Shown: positions 26,924 to 36,631, numbered from the stretch's first letter. The stretch: DNA of 37,817 nt from Myxococcota bacterium (GCA_963169165.1 CAUJFL010000124.1:1-37817), one strand, 5' to 3'. Notes: generated by a model not told the origin, from the letters alone. Made by a program: numbers and translations.

Positions 26924-28170
26924 CGGTCGCCGCGCCGGCTCGCAGCGTGAGCCGGGCGACGACGCTGGGCGCGCTCACGCTGCTCTACGCGGCGCAGGGC
27001 GTGCCGTTCGGGCTCGCGGCCGAGTACCTCCCTGTCGTCCTGCGCCAGGCGGGCTACACGCGGGTGCAGATCGCGGCGATGTTCTGGTTGCAGCTCCCGT
27101 GGCAGCTGAAGCCGCTGTGGGCGTGGCTCGGAGACCACCCCGCGATCGTGCCGCGCTCGCGGGTGGTCCTCCTCGCGCTCCAGGTGTGCCTGTCGCTCTC
27201 GCTGGCCTGGTACGCGGCGTTCGATCCGGCGTCGGGGCTCACGCCGTGGTTCTTGCTGACGGCGCTGGCGGCGCTGCTGGCGGCGACGCAGGACGTGTTC
27301 GTCGACGCGTTCGCGGTGCGCACGCTCTCGGGGGCCGATCGTGGGCTGGGCAACTCGGCGCAGATCGCGGGCTACCGCGTCGGGATCATCCTCGGCGGCG
27401 GCGGCCTGCTCGTGCTCGCGGGGAGGCTCGGCCTGGCGACGCCGCTGCTCGCCGCGGCCGGCTTCGTGCTCGTGACGTCGGTCGCGGCGTTCGTGCTCAG
27501 ACCGCACATCGTGCCATCGACCGAGCTTCCCCCCGCCGAGGCGACCGGGCGCGGCGCGGTGTGGGCGCTCGCGAAGGTCGCGCTGTCGCGTCGCGCGCTC
27601 GCCGTCGTTGCGCTCGCGCTCACCTACAAGCTGGGGATCCACGCGGCCGCTACGCTGGTGAAGCCGATGCTGGTCGACGCGGGGTGGACTCCGGCGCGCA
27701 TCGGCGGCGTCGTGGTGACGGTCGGGACCGGCGCCGCGATCGCGGGCTCCGTGCTCGGGGGCCTCGCGCATCGACACCTCGGAGAGGCGCGCGCGCTCGC
27801 GGTCGGAGCCGTGCTGCAGGCGGCGACGCTCGTGCCGCTCGCGATCGCCGAGCGGGCTGGTCTGCCCTACCTGCCGACGGCGGTCGCGATCGCCGCGGAG
27901 CACGCGGCGAGCGGTCTCGCGACGACCGTGCTGTTCGCGGCGCTGATGTCCGCGACCCACCCCGCGCACGCGGCGCTCCACTACACGATCTTGACGACGC
28001 TCAACGCGGTCACGATCGGCGTGGGCGGCCTGCTCGGCGCGCGGCTCGGCGACTCGTTCGGCGTTCAACCGGCGCTCGCCGTGAGCGGCATCCTGTGCGC
28101 GTTGCCGCTCGCGTGTCTGCCCGGATGGGCCGCGCGCGCCGCGGCGAGCAGCGGGCGAAGCGCGACCTGA
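26920..28170 (+). CDS. AmpG-like major facilitator permease
   Basis: 416 aa from a GTG coupled to the smc stop (GTGA). About 12 membrane helices. The opening LYAAQGVPFGLAAEYLPVVL followed by FWLQLPWQLKPLWAWLGD resembles the AmpG/PAT branch of MFS transporters, which carry muropeptides or acyl-CoA-type solutes. A second-half start near MLVDAGWTPARIGGVV mirrors it. The substrate cannot be told from sequence; muropeptide uptake for wall recycling is possible. No beta-lactamase or recycling gene is nearby, so ampG is not assigned. Confidence 0.85.
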   Translation: MTVAAPARSVSRATTLGALTLLYAAQGVPFGLAAEYLPVVLRQAGYTRVQIAAMFWLQLPWQLKPLWAWLGDHPAIVPRSRVVLLALQVCLSLSLAWYAAFDPASGLTPWFLLTALAALLAATQDVFVDAFAVRTLSGADRGLGNSAQIAGYRVGIILGGGGLLVLAGRLGLATPLLAAAGFVLVTSVAAFVLRPHIVPSTELPPAEATGRGAVWALAKVALSRRALAVVALALTYKLGIHAAATLVKPMLVDAGWTPARIGGVVVTVGTGAAIAGSVLGGLAHRHLGEARALAVGAVLQAATLVPLAIAERAGLPYLPTAVAIAAEHAASGLATTVLFAALMSATHPAHAALHYTILTTLNAVTIGVGGLLGARLGDSFGVQPALAVSGILCALPLACLPGWAARAAASSGRSAT

Positions 28171-28229
28171 TCGGCGCCCGCGGTTTGCCCGGCGTTGTGG
28201 CGGGTGATAGCGTGCGCGGACCTCACCCC

Positions 28230-30407
28230 ATGCTTCTGGCCGACGATCTCGTCGAACGGGTCAAGGCGTACCACCCGGGCGCGGACTTGAGCCTCATCCA
28301 AAAGGCTTACGATTTCTCGAATCGCGCGCACGAGGGGCAGAAGCGCAAGAGCGGCGACCCGTATTTCATCCACCCGGTCTCGGTGGCGACGATCATCACC
28401 GATCTGCGCCTCGACACCGCCAGCGTGTGCGCCGGCCTCCTGCACGACACGGTCGAGGACACCTCGGCGACGCTCGACGACATAGGCCGCGAGTTCGGCC
28501 CCGAGGTCGCCGATCTGGTGGACGGCGTCACGAAGCTCACCAAGATCGAGTACACGTCCAAGGCCGACCGTCAGGCGGAGAACTTCCGCAAGATGGTCGT
28601 GGCGATGGCGCGCGACATCCGCGTCCTGCTCGTCAAGCTGTGCGACCGCCTCGACAACATGCGCACGCTCGAGCACATGTCGGGCGAGGCGCAGGAGCGT
28701 ATCGCGCGCGAGACGATGGACATCTACGCGCCGCTCGCGAACCGGCTCGGGATGTCGCGGCTCAAGGCCGACCTCGAGGACCTCGCGTTCAAGCACCTCG
28801 AGCCCGACGCGTACCGCGAGCTGGCCGCCAAGGTGTCGAAGACCCAGCGAGAGCGAGATCGCTACATCGCCGACGTCTCCCGCACGATCCAGTCACGGCT
28901 CGCCGAGCAGGGCTTCCAGGCCGACGTCACCGGCCGCGCGAAGCACCTCTACTCGATCCGTCGCAAGATGCAGTCGCAGGGCTCCGACTTCGAGCAGGTC
29001 TACGACATCGTCGCGTTTCGCGTCGTGGTCGAGACCGTCGCCGACTGCTACGCGGCGCTCGGCGTGATCCACTCGCGCTGGACCCCGGTGCCCGGCCGCT
29101 TCAAGGACTACATCGCGCTCCCGAAACCAAACAAATACAAGAGCCTCCACACGACCGTGATCGGGCCGGGGCGCGAGCGGATCGAGATCCAGACGCGCAC
29201 CCACGAGATGCATCGGGTGGCCGAGCTCGGCATCGCCGCGCACTGGAAATACAAGGAGTCGAAGGCGACCGGCACGCCCATCCCCGGCAGGACGGACACC
29301 GAGAGCTTCGCGTGGCTGCGCGAGCTGATGGAGGTCCAGAAAGATCTGAAGGACCCGGCCGAGTTCCTCGAGAGCGTGAAGGTCGATCTCTTCCAGGACG
29401 AGGTCTACGTCTTCACGCCGAAGGGCGACGTGCACGTCCTGCCGCGCGGCGCGACGCCGATCGATTTCGCGTACGCGATCCACTCCAAGGTCGGCGACCA
29501 CTGCGTCGGCGCGCGCGTGAACGGCGCGATCGTGCAGCTCCGCTCGTCGCTGCACTCGGGCGACATCGTCGAGATCCTGACGAGCCCCAGCCAGCGCCCC
29601 AGCAAGGACTGGCTCGAGTTCGTGAAGACGAGCCGTGCGAAGGCGCGCATCCGCAGCCTGATGCGCGGCGAGGAGCGCGACCGCAGCCTCAAGCTCGGCC
29701 GCGAGCTGCTCGAGAAGGGCCTCCACGATCGCGGGATCTCGTACTCGCGCCTGATGAAGAGCGCCGACGAGCTGAAGAAGCTCCAGCTCGAGTTCAAGGT
29801 CCAGAACGTCGAGGAGCTGCTGACGCAGATCGGCTACGGCAAGCTCCCCGCGGCCGAGGTCGCCGAGGCGCTGGTCCCCGAGAGCTCACCCGGCGAGCGG
29901 GAAGCCCCCCCGACCACGATCCGCGAGGGGCGCATCGAGAGCCTGATGCGCAAGGTGACCGGCAGGGACGACCGCGTCATCCGCCTGTCCGGCATCGACG
30001 ATCTGCTCGTGCGCTACGCCGGCTGCTGCAGCCCGATCCTCGGCGACGAGATCGTCGGCTTCATCACGCGCGGCCGCGGAATCACGGTGCACAAACGGGA
30101 CTGCGCGAAGGCGTTCGACAGCGGAGACCCCGATCGCCGCGTCGAGATCCAGTGGGACGCCAAGGCCAAGCTCGACCGCCCCGTGAAGCTCAAGATCACC
30201 ACGGCCAACCGGCTCGGCATGATCGGCGTGCTCGGCCAGACGTTTCAGGCCAAGGGCATCAACGTGAGCGAGGCGCTCTGCCGCGCCAACGACGACGGCA
30301 GCGCGGTCAACTACTTCACCTTCACCATCGGCGGCGTGCCCGAGCTGCGGACGCTCATGGCGGCGCTCCGCAAGGTCCCCGGCGTCGTCGCGGTGGAGCG
30401 CACGTGA
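28230..30407 (+). CDS. rel: Bifunctional (p)ppGpp synthetase/hydrolase (RelA/SpoT family)
   Basis: 725 aa from the ATG at 28230 (MLLADDLVERVKAYHPGADL). Hydrolase: YFIHPVSVA and the metal-binding HDTVEDT (near 72), so the HD domain looks intact. Synthetase: FKDYIALPKPNKYKSLHTTV (near 291) and IEIQTRTHEMHRVAELGIAAHWKYKE. TGS domain about 388-450 (VYVFTPKGDVHVLPRGATPIDFAYAIHS). A zinc-finger/helical region includes YAGCCSPILGDEIVG, and an ACT domain closes the protein (LKITTANRLGMIGVLGQTF). It both makes and degrades the stringent-response alarmone. The stop overlaps the next start as GTGA. The upstream in-frame extension is antisense or out-of-frame MFS coding and is rejected. Confidence 0.97.
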   Translation: MLLADDLVERVKAYHPGADLSLIQKAYDFSNRAHEGQKRKSGDPYFIHPVSVATIITDLRLDTASVCAGLLHDTVEDTSATLDDIGREFGPEVADLVDGVTKLTKIEYTSKADRQAENFRKMVVAMARDIRVLLVKLCDRLDNMRTLEHMSGEAQERIARETMDIYAPLANRLGMSRLKADLEDLAFKHLEPDAYRELAAKVSKTQRERDRYIADVSRTIQSRLAEQGFQADVTGRAKHLYSIRRKMQSQGSDFEQVYDIVAFRVVVETVADCYAALGVIHSRWTPVPGRFKDYIALPKPNKYKSLHTTVIGPGRERIEIQTRTHEMHRVAELGIAAHWKYKESKATGTPIPGRTDTESFAWLRELMEVQKDLKDPAEFLESVKVDLFQDEVYVFTPKGDVHVLPRGATPIDFAYAIHSKVGDHCVGARVNGAIVQLRSSLHSGDIVEILTSPSQRPSKDWLEFVKTSRAKARIRSLMRGEERDRSLKLGRELLEKGLHDRGISYSRLMKSADELKKLQLEFKVQNVEELLTQIGYGKLPAAEVAEALVPESSPGEREAPPTTIREGRIESLMRKVTGRDDRVIRLSGIDDLLVRYAGCCSPILGDEIVGFITRGRGITVHKRDCAKAFDSGDPDRRVEIQWDAKAKLDRPVKLKITTANRLGMIGVLGQTFQAKGINVSEALCRANDDGSAVNYFTFTIGGVPELRTLMAALRKVPGVVAVERT

Positions 30408-31153
30408 GGGCGTGGGCGCGCGCGCTCGCCGGCGTGATCGTGGCGTCGCTCGCGCTCATCGCGTGCGGCGCCGACTCGAAGCCCCCTCCCCTCTCCTCGG
30501 GCGTCCCGGACCCCGACGCGATCGAGGGAGATCCCGCCGCGGTCGGAGGCCGCCCCGTGAAGGCGCAGTCGTCACCGCTGCCGCGCGCCGAGTGGGGCAG
30601 AGACAAGTGCGCATCGAAGCGCCCCGAGGGCACGGGCGCGGGGCAGCGCGTGCGGCAGATGGTGCTGAAGGACTGCGACGGCAAGGAGGTGTCGCTCGAC
30701 GACTACTGCGGCGCCGCTGCGATCTGGCTCTTCATCGGCCACGGTTGGTGCCCCAACTGCAAGAAGACCGCGGGCTTCGTCGACGAGATCGCGCGCGACT
30801 ACGCCGGACGCGGAGTGGCGGTGGTCAACCTCCTCGGCCAGGACGCCGACTACCACACGCCGACGGCCGAGTTCTGCCGCGCGTGGCGCGACAAATACGC
30901 GCTCACGGACACGACCGTCCTGTTCGACTCGTATGGCGATCAGGTGAAGAGCTTCGAGAACGGCGCGACGCCCATCCAGGTCTTCATCGACGTCGACCAC
31001 GACATCGCCTCGCGCGCCAACACGTCGAACCCCGCGGTGATCCGCGCGCAGATCGACGCGGCGCTCGCGCGCGTCCCTTTACAAGCACGCCCTGAACGAC
31101 GACATTCGGGGGCGACCCGCGCATGGAGAAGGACGCCCCGAACCCATCGCTGA
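30404..31153 (+). CDS. Thioredoxin-fold lipoprotein with CPNC motif
   Basis: 249 aa from a GTG inside the rel stop. The signal ends with a classic lipobox LIAC (Cys22). After a linker (to about 75) comes a redoxin/TlpA-like domain: DCDGKEVSLDDYCG, then WLFIGHGWCPNCKKTAGFVDEIARDYAGRGVAVV with active-site CPNC, and NGATPIQVFIDVDHDI carrying the cis-Pro loop (ATP). A periplasmic thiol redox role is likely. The last 10 or so codons run into the next gene (31-bp overlap). Coupling to rel is unusual, since rel is cytosolic. Confidence 0.88.
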   Translation: MRAWARALAGVIVASLALIACGADSKPPPLSSGVPDPDAIEGDPAAVGGRPVKAQSSPLPRAEWGRDKCASKRPEGTGAGQRVRQMVLKDCDGKEVSLDDYCGAAAIWLFIGHGWCPNCKKTAGFVDEIARDYAGRGVAVVNLLGQDADYHTPTAEFCRAWRDKYALTDTTVLFDSYGDQVKSFENGATPIQVFIDVDHDIASRANTSNPAVIRAQIDAALARVPLQARPERRHSGATRAWRRTPRTHR

Positions 31154-32025
31154 AGACCATCGTGGCGACGGCGCAGCCGCGCTCACGAGATCGAGGCGTG
31201 CTGACGGTGACGGGCGGCGAGGAGGCGGGGCGCCTGATCTCGCTGACCGAGGCGCAGCTCACCTTCGGGCGGTCCGACGACGCGAACATCCAGTTCGCCG
31301 ACGTGTCGCTGTCGCGCATCCACGCGCGCCTGATCCGCGCGGGCGGCAACTGGATCATCGCCGACGCCGGCTCCACCAACGGCACCTTCGTCAACGACGA
31401 GCGGCTCACGAAGCCCGTCGCGCTCGCGGACGGCGACCGCGTGCAGCTCGGCTCGTCGACGCTGCTCCGCTTCTCGCTGGTCGACGACACCGAGGAGCAG
31501 TCGCTGCGCCAGGTCTACGAGGCCGCCATGAAGGACGGCCTCACCGGCGTGTCGAACCGCAAGCACCTCGAGGAGCGCCTCGACGCCGAGGTCGCGTACG
31601 CGCTGCGCAACCAGAGCGAGCTCAGCCTCGTCATGCTCGACGTCGACCACTTCAAGCGGGTGAACGACACCTACGGCCACCCGGCCGGCGACGCCGTCCT
31701 GAAGTTCATGGCGTCGACGCTCAAGCAGACGCTGCGCACCGAAGACTTGCTCGCACGCTATGGCGGAGAGGAGTTCTGCATCCTCGTCCGCGGCGTCGAC
31801 GCGCGGACCACCACGGCCGTCGCGGATCGCCTGCGGCTGTGGATCTCGCAGAGCCCCATCCAGTGGGAGACCCAGCAGATCTGGATCACCTCCAGCGCCG
31901 GCGTCGCCTCGCTCGCTTGCTGCGGCGACACCCCCGACAAGGCCACGCTGGTATCGACCGCCGATCAGCGCCTCTACAAGGCGAAGCACGGCGGTCGCAA
32001 CCGCGTGGTGGGCCCTGGGGCGTGA
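31123..32025 (+). CDS. FHA-GGDEF diguanylate cyclase
   Basis: 300 aa. FHA domain about 25-115, with LTFGRSDDANIQF, LSRIHARL and DAGSTNGTFVN, all the phosphothreonine-binding landmarks. GGDEF domain about 130-295: DGLTGVSNRKHLEERL, DVDHFKRVNDTYGHPAGDAVL and the active loop ARYGGEEF. An inhibitory I-site RTED lies exactly five residues before GGEEF, so product inhibition by c-di-GMP is expected. It is soluble. A Ser/Thr kinase probably signals to it through the FHA domain. Its start lies within the 3' end of the redoxin gene, giving a rel-redoxin-cyclase unit. Confidence 0.95.
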   Translation: MEKDAPNPSLKTIVATAQPRSRDRGVLTVTGGEEAGRLISLTEAQLTFGRSDDANIQFADVSLSRIHARLIRAGGNWIIADAGSTNGTFVNDERLTKPVALADGDRVQLGSSTLLRFSLVDDTEEQSLRQVYEAAMKDGLTGVSNRKHLEERLDAEVAYALRNQSELSLVMLDVDHFKRVNDTYGHPAGDAVLKFMASTLKQTLRTEDLLARYGGEEFCILVRGVDARTTTAVADRLRLWISQSPIQWETQQIWITSSAGVASLACCGDTPDKATLVSTADQRLYKAKHGGRNRVVGPGA

Positions 32026-32038
32026 GGGTCCGAGGCGC

Positions 32039-33496
32039 TCAGTGCCCCGCGAAGAACGCAGGGTACCGCGCGTAGACGAAGATCGTCGCGGCGACGCCGA
32101 CCAGCAGCAAGGTGGCGAGCAGCCCCGTGCCAGCGCGCGGCCCCGGGCGAGCCATGGGAGCCCGCGCAGGGCGCGTGGAGTCTTCGGGAGCGGTCATCGT
32201 AGGAGCCTCGGGGTCGAGCGGTTCGGCGTCTCGGTCGTCGGCGCGCAGCGTGGCGCCCGGCGGCGGCGGGGTGGGTTCGAGTCCGGCCGTGCGCTTCAGC
32301 ATACCGCGCAGCTCGTCGTGCGGCAGCGAATCGGACGGCGCGAACCTCGCGAGCAGCTCGTCCACCGTCGCGGCCGGTCTGGTCCAGAGGCGCAGCGAGG
32401 TCGCTGGAGCTGCCCGCACCGTCGCCGGGCCGGACACCGCGACGTCGCTCGTCGAGATCTGCGCCGTGTCCGCGTGCGCGAGCGCCGGGGGCTCGGCCTC
32501 CGTCGACTCGGGAGCGCACGCTGCGACCGGCGCGATCTCGGCGTCTGGCTCGGGGACGGCCGCGACGACGTGCGCGGGCGGGACCGGGGCGGCGTTCGGA
32601 GCGAGCGGCGCGATGCCGAGCGGGGTCCCCTCGAACACCTGGACCTCGATCTCTGCGAACGCAGGCGCGGGGGCGATGATCCCGAGCGGCCCTGATCGCT
32701 GCGCGAGCTCGGGCATCGGCCCACCAAACGGCAGCGGCGCGGTGTGCCGGTCGACCTCGACGGGCAACGGGTGCGTGCTCTGCTCGACGGGCTCGGCGAA
32801 CGTGGCGTCGTCACCGTCGTGCTCGATCGCAGGCGCCAGCTCTACCGCGGGCGGCGCGGTCGGCTCGACGTCGGCGGGCTCGAGCGTGTCGACCTCGTAC
32901 GACGCGACGCGGGGGAGCATCGTGTCCACGTGCAGCACCGGCGCGGGCTCGGGAGGTGGCGGCTCGATCTGCCGCGGCGCAGACGCAGCCCGCGCTCGGG
33001 TGGTGCTCGACGGGCTCGGCGCGCGGCGGGGCGGCGGCTCGGACGGGAAGGCGTCGAGGTCCACCGCGGCCAGCAGCCCCGCCTCATCTGCTCTCGACGT
33101 CTCGCGCGCGAGCCTCGCGATCGCGCGCCGCGCCGCGCCTCGGTTCACCGGGATGAGCGCGCCCTCCAGCTCGTCGCCGAGCGCGCCGACGCCCTGCCCC
33201 GCGCGCCGCCGCGCCGCCGCGCCGAGCGCGGGTGTGCTGCTCGGCGCGACCGACAGCAGGCGACCGAGCAGCGTGCGGACCAAGCGCTCGGCGTCGACGC
33301 CGTCGCCGCGCTTGCCCGCCGCGACCGACACCGTACCCTCGTTGGACAGCAGCACGCCCGCGGGGTCGAAGGTGAGCGGCGCGCGCACCAGCTGGTCGGC
33401 GACCGCGAGCGCGAGGTAACCGGCGCTCTCCGCCGCCAGGGGCGCGCGGCCGATCTCCGCCGCGCGAAGCACGTCTCCGATGGTCACCTGGGTCAT
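32039..33496 (-). CDS. Tail-anchored protein with kinase C-lobe-like N-terminus
   Basis: 485 aa. The start ATG overlaps the hisF stop (ATGA). Residues 1-135 ([17 protein letters not shown], then [32 protein letters not shown]) look like a degenerate protein-kinase C-lobe, in the style of the KIND domain: the 'L.P.NVLL...G.V...' strand pair is there, but the HRD and DFG catalytic residues are not. This is inference from pattern only. Residues 140-440 are long, Pro/Ala/Glu-rich and disordered. A membrane helix (about 458-478, [19 protein letters not shown]) ends the protein, so most of it faces the cytoplasm. It may be a scaffold for kinase signalling. Function unknown. Confidence 0.75.
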   Translation of the reverse strand: MTQVTIGDVLRAAEIGRAPLAAESAGYLALAVADQLVRAPLTFDPAGVLLSNEGTVSVAAGKRGDGVDAERLVRTLLGRLLSVAPSSTPALGAAARRRAGQGVGALGDELEGALIPVNRGAARRAIARLARETSRADEAGLLAAVDLDAFPSEPPPRRAPSPSSTTRARAASAPRQIEPPPPEPAPVLHVDTMLPRVASYEVDTLEPADVEPTAPPAVELAPAIEHDGDDATFAEPVEQSTHPLPVEVDRHTAPLPFGGPMPELAQRSGPLGIIAPAPAFAEIEVQVFEGTPLGIAPLAPNAAPVPPAHVVAAVPEPDAEIAPVAACAPESTEAEPPALAHADTAQISTSDVAVSGPATVRAAPATSLRLWTRPAATVDELLARFAPSDSLPHDELRGMLKRTAGLEPTPPPPGATLRADDRDAEPLDPEAPTMTAPEDSTRPARAPMARPGPRAGTGLLATLLLVGVAATIFVYARYPAFFAGH

Positions 33497-34245
33497 GCTG
33501 GCCTCACCTCGATCCCCCGCGCCGCGAGGAAGCGCTTGGCCTCCCCCACGCTGTAAACACCATGATGAAAAATCGACGCCGCGAGCGCGGCGTCCGCGAT
33601 CTCGAGCCCGTCGGCGAGGTGCTCGAGCGTCCCCACCCCACCGGACGCGACCACGGGCACCGACGTCACCTCGGTCACGCGGCGGAGCAGCTCGAGGTCA
33701 TAGCCCTCGCCGGTGCCGTCGCGGTCCATGCTGGTCAGCAAGACCTCGCCCGCGCCGAGCGCCGTCACCTCCTCGACCCACTCGAGCACGTCGCGCCCGG
33801 TCGGGGTCCTGCCGCCGTGCACGAACACCTGCCAGCCTCGTTCGCCGCGCTTCGCGTCGATCGCGACGACGATCGCCTGCGCGCCCCACGCTCCCGACGC
33901 GCGGGCGACGAGCTCGGGGTCACGCACCGCGCTCGAATTGATGCTGACCTTGTCCGCGCCGGCCTTCAGCAGCGCGTCGATGTCCGCCGCGTCTCGCACG
34001 CCGCCGCCCACGGTGAGCGGCACGGACAGGACGTCGGCCGTGCGCGCGACGACGTCGAGCATCGCGCCGCGCCCCTCGACGGAGGCCGTGATGTCGAGGA
34101 ACGTGACCTCGTCGGCGCCCTCTTCGTCGTATCGCCTCGCGCAGTCGACAGGATCACCAGCGTCTCGAATGCCAACGAATTTTACACCTTTGACGACGCG
34201 ACCGTCGCGCACGTCGAGGCAGGGAATGATGCGCTTCGCCAGCAT
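33493..34245 (-). CDS. hisF: Imidazole glycerol phosphate synthase subunit HisF
   Basis: 250 aa from the ATG at 34245 ([20 protein letters not shown]). Catalytic Asp11 (CLDV) and Asp130-region (AIDAKRG) are present, with phosphate-binding VGGGVRD and [11 protein letters not shown] complete (beta/alpha)8 barrel ends with the usual [14 protein letters not shown]. With HisH it makes imidazole glycerol phosphate and AICAR in histidine synthesis. No other his gene is in the window. The upstream in-frame extension to 34314 lacks similarity. A likely promoter is at 34323-34351. Confidence 0.97.
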   Translation of the reverse strand: MLAKRIIPCLDVRDGRVVKGVKFVGIRDAGDPVDCARRYDEEGADEVTFLDITASVEGRGAMLDVVARTADVLSVPLTVGGGVRDAADIDALLKAGADKVSINSSAVRDPELVARASGAWGAQAIVVAIDAKRGERGWQVFVHGGRTPTGRDVLEWVEEVTALGAGEVLLTSMDRDGTGEGYDLELLRRVTEVTSVPVVASGGVGTLEHLADGLEIADAALAASIFHHGVYSVGEAKRFLAARGIEVRPA

Positions 34246-34322
34246 CCGTCGCCGAGATACCCAGCCTGCGCGAGACGGCCAACTTTGCGGCGCGCCTCTC
34301 CGACGCGCGGTCACTCCACCTT

Positions 34323-34351
34323 CTTACAGCAACGATTTCAAGCCGTTACAA
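34323..34351 (-). promoter_or_regulatory. Likely promoter of hisF
   Basis: On the minus strand, TTGTAA (34351-34346), a 17-nt spacer and TGTAAG (34328-34323), each with four of six consensus bases, in the only AT-rich island of this 190-bp spacer. The predicted start near 34316 leaves about a 70-nt leader. I see no His-rich leader peptide in it. Confidence 0.45.
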
Positions 34352-34435
34352 TCTTGTCTTCGAAGCGCCACGCGAGCTCGCTTCAGGCTCCGGCGTGGTC
34401 GCAACGATTCGCGCGGGAGCGCGCGGGACGCGTGG

Positions 34436-35005
34436 TCAATCCTCGGGGCGCGCGAGCACGAAGTAGTTGGGCGTCGCCTTGCCGTGCCGGTACGCGCGGC
34501 CGATGAAGACCCTGGCGTGTACGCGCCGGAGGTAGTCCTTCATGTTGCCGTAGACGAAGCGCGAGAATCCCTGGGTGTTCGGCCGGATCGGGGGCCACGC
34601 GGCGGGCTTGTCGGTCGGCAGCTCGGTGTAGTCGACGTACGTACCCGTGTCGTCGCGCTTCAGCAGGTAGTAGCCCGGCCCCGCGAACCACGCCGCGTCG
34701 CTCTCGTTGTAGCCGCCGACGTGACCGTCTCCGGTCCGGTAGAACACCTTCTTGAAGGAGCGATAGAGCGGCTGGTTGTTCTGTCCCTCGAACGGCACGG
34801 GCTCGAGCGGAGCGCGATCGGCGGCGACGATCTCCTCGACGCCGATGGCGTCGGTCTTGGCAGACAGCTCCCACAGCAGGCGGTGGTGGCTGCGGGCGAT
34901 CGTCGTCGCCTCGCGCACCCGCGACGCCCCCGGCAGCGAGCCGAGGTGCTTCTGCAGATCGCCCGAGGTGGTGCCAGGCTCGTCGAGCAGCTCGCGGAGT
35001 GTCAT
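34436..35005 (-). CDS. Uncharacterised protein downstream of imuB
   Basis: 189 aa from the ATG at 35005 (MTLRELLDEPG); a GTG at 35023 would give 195 aa. Neither start has a clear ribosome-binding site. No family is recognised. It has a helical N-terminal third (about 1-60), then an aromatic- and Gly-rich part with GDGHVGGYNESDAAWFAGPGYY, and a basic C-terminus (FVYGNMKDYLRRVHARVFIG). No signal peptide or membrane helix. It follows imuB by about 42 bp on the same strand, so it probably belongs to the damage-induced cassette. It has no polymerase motifs and is too short to be the usual third member DnaE2. Confidence 0.75.
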   Translation of the reverse strand: MTLRELLDEPGTTSGDLQKHLGSLPGASRVREATTIARSHHRLLWELSAKTDAIGVEEIVAADRAPLEPVPFEGQNNQPLYRSFKKVFYRTGDGHVGGYNESDAAWFAGPGYYLLKRDDTGTYVDYTELPTDKPAAWPPIRPNTQGFSRFVYGNMKDYLRRVHARVFIGRAYRHGKATPNYFVLARPED

Positions 35006-35047
35006 GCGCGTGACGCGTCGCACCGACAGTGTGCGGAGGCAACCCGC

Positions 35048-36631
35048 TCAGGTGCTCCAGCCGTGTACGGCGAGGCGCCGACGGTCGCGCGTGATCCACG
35101 CCTCGGCGCCGCCGCGATCGCCGGACAGCCAGACCCTGCCAAGATCGCGAGACGCGGCGCGTGGCGACCACCAGCCGACGTCGGTCAGGCGCTCGACCGC
35201 GATGACCTCGCCGACGGTGTAGGCGGCCCTGCCGATCGCGATCATACGGCCGGGCACGAGCGCGCCGTCGATCGGCGCGGGGCTCGGCAACAGCCGTGTC
35301 GGCGCGCGTGATGGACCCGTGGGCCAGAGCACGAGCTGCGACGCGGGATCGCGCCTCGACGCCGGCTGCGCGCGGGGCTCGTGCGTCGACGTGAGCGGGA
35401 CGAGCGCCGAGCGGAGCTCGGGCAGGTGCTCGAAGCGCGGCGACAGCACCCCGATCCTGTCGGATCCCAGCTCGGTCGAAAGCTCGGCGAGCAGCACCGA
35501 CAGCGCCTCGGGGGCGACCGCGACGTCGCGGGACAGATCGAGCTGGGCCCTTCGGGCGCGCGTGAGCTCGGGCGCCGCGATCGACAGACGAATCGCGGGC
35601 GCAGGCAGCGCCGTGGCCTCGAGCTTGGCCCGGACGGCGCGGAGCAGATCGGCCTCGCGGGACAGCGGCAGCGGCAGCTCGATCGAGAGCGTGAGCTCGG
35701 GCGCGACCCCCGCGATGCGCGCCATCGACGGGTCGAGCCCGATCGACACCGAGAGCCGCGACGTCGCCTGGGCGCGCGCCTCGAGCCTCGTCGAGAGCCG
35801 CGAGAGCAGCCCACGCGCGGCGAACGATAGCGGCGCCACGCCGACGACCGGATCGTCCCAGCAGAGCTGCTCCTCGAGCTGAGGCCTGGGCTCGAACGCG
35901 ACGAGCGGCGCGCGATCGTCGCCGTCGAGCAGCCTGACCACGCGCGCGCCATCGCCGCCGAGACGAGCCCGCCACGTCTCGCGAGGCTGTCGAGAGAGAT
36001 CGTCGACCGAGAGCACCCCGACCTTGAGCAGGAACGCGCGCGTGTCGTCGTCGAGCCCGAGCGCCTCGACTGGCAGCGGTCGCCACGCCTGCCGCTCGCG
36101 CCCCGGGGCGATCACGGTTCGCGGGCTCGCCCCGAAGCGCGCGACGGCGCGCGAGAGCTCGGGGCCGTCGGCGATCGCCGCGCGCACGCGGTGTCCGAGC
36201 CCGCGCACGAGCTCGGCGGCCTCTTCGACGAGGAGCGCTTCACCGCCGCGGAGGTGCCCCGCGCCCGTGACGTCGACGAGCACCGTGTCGGGGGCGCGCA
36301 CCTCGACCGTCGGGCCGAACGTGAGCCCAAGCTCGGCGACGCGCCCCAGCGCCTGCTCGAGCTCTGCCCAGGCGACGCGGCGCACGTCGAGCGAGGCGAT
36401 CCGCGTGCGCGCCGCGGCGATGCCCTGCCCTCGCCTGATCCCGGCGCGCCGCGCGGCCTCGTTGAGCGCGAAGAGCGGCGACGTCGGCGTGACGTGGGCC
36501 GCGTCGTCGGCGAGCACGACCGCGAGCGCCGACGGCAGCGACAGCGCGCCGTGGACCCCCACCGCGCTCTCGCGCGCGAGGGCCGCGAGCTCGCAGGCGA
36601 GATCAGGCAGTGCGAGCGCGAGGACGCGCAT
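35048..36631 (-). CDS. imuB: ImuB-like Y-family polymerase homologue
   Basis: 527 aa (MRVLALALPDLACELAALA, the ImuB-type start). The Y-family fold is recognisable, but the catalytic acidic motif is replaced by VLVDVTGAGHLRGGE, as in other ImuB proteins, so it is expected to be catalytically dead. A helix-hairpin-helix part follows (LKVGVLSVDDLSRQP). A QLVLW motif near 431-437 fits the beta-clamp-binding consensus. The C-terminus (TDVGWWSPRAASRDLG, EAWITRDRRRLAVHGW) matches the ImuB tail. ImuB links ImuA, DnaE2 and the clamp in error-prone repair. It overlaps imuA by 29 bp. Confidence 0.9.
   Translation of the reverse strand: MRVLALALPDLACELAALARESAVGVHGALSLPSALAVVLADDAAHVTPTSPLFALNEAARRAGIRRGQGIAAARTRIASLDVRRVAWAELEQALGRVAELGLTFGPTVEVRAPDTVLVDVTGAGHLRGGEALLVEEAAELVRGLGHRVRAAIADGPELSRAVARFGASPRTVIAPGRERQAWRPLPVEALGLDDDTRAFLLKVGVLSVDDLSRQPRETWRARLGGDGARVVRLLDGDDRAPLVAFEPRPQLEEQLCWDDPVVGVAPLSFAARGLLSRLSTRLEARAQATSRLSVSIGLDPSMARIAGVAPELTLSIELPLPLSREADLLRAVRAKLEATALPAPAIRLSIAAPELTRARRAQLDLSRDVAVAPEALSVLLAELSTELGSDRIGVLSPRFEHLPELRSALVPLTSTHEPRAQPASRRDPASQLVLWPTGPSRAPTRLLPSPAPIDGALVPGRMIAIGRAAYTVGEVIAVERLTDVGWWSPRAASRDLGRVWLSGDRGGAEAWITRDRRRLAVHGWST

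Noticed and set aside
27099-28229. Upstream extension of the rel frame
   Set aside because: It is an Arg-rich out-of-frame read of the MFS permease gene; the RelA/SpoT N-terminus begins at 28230.
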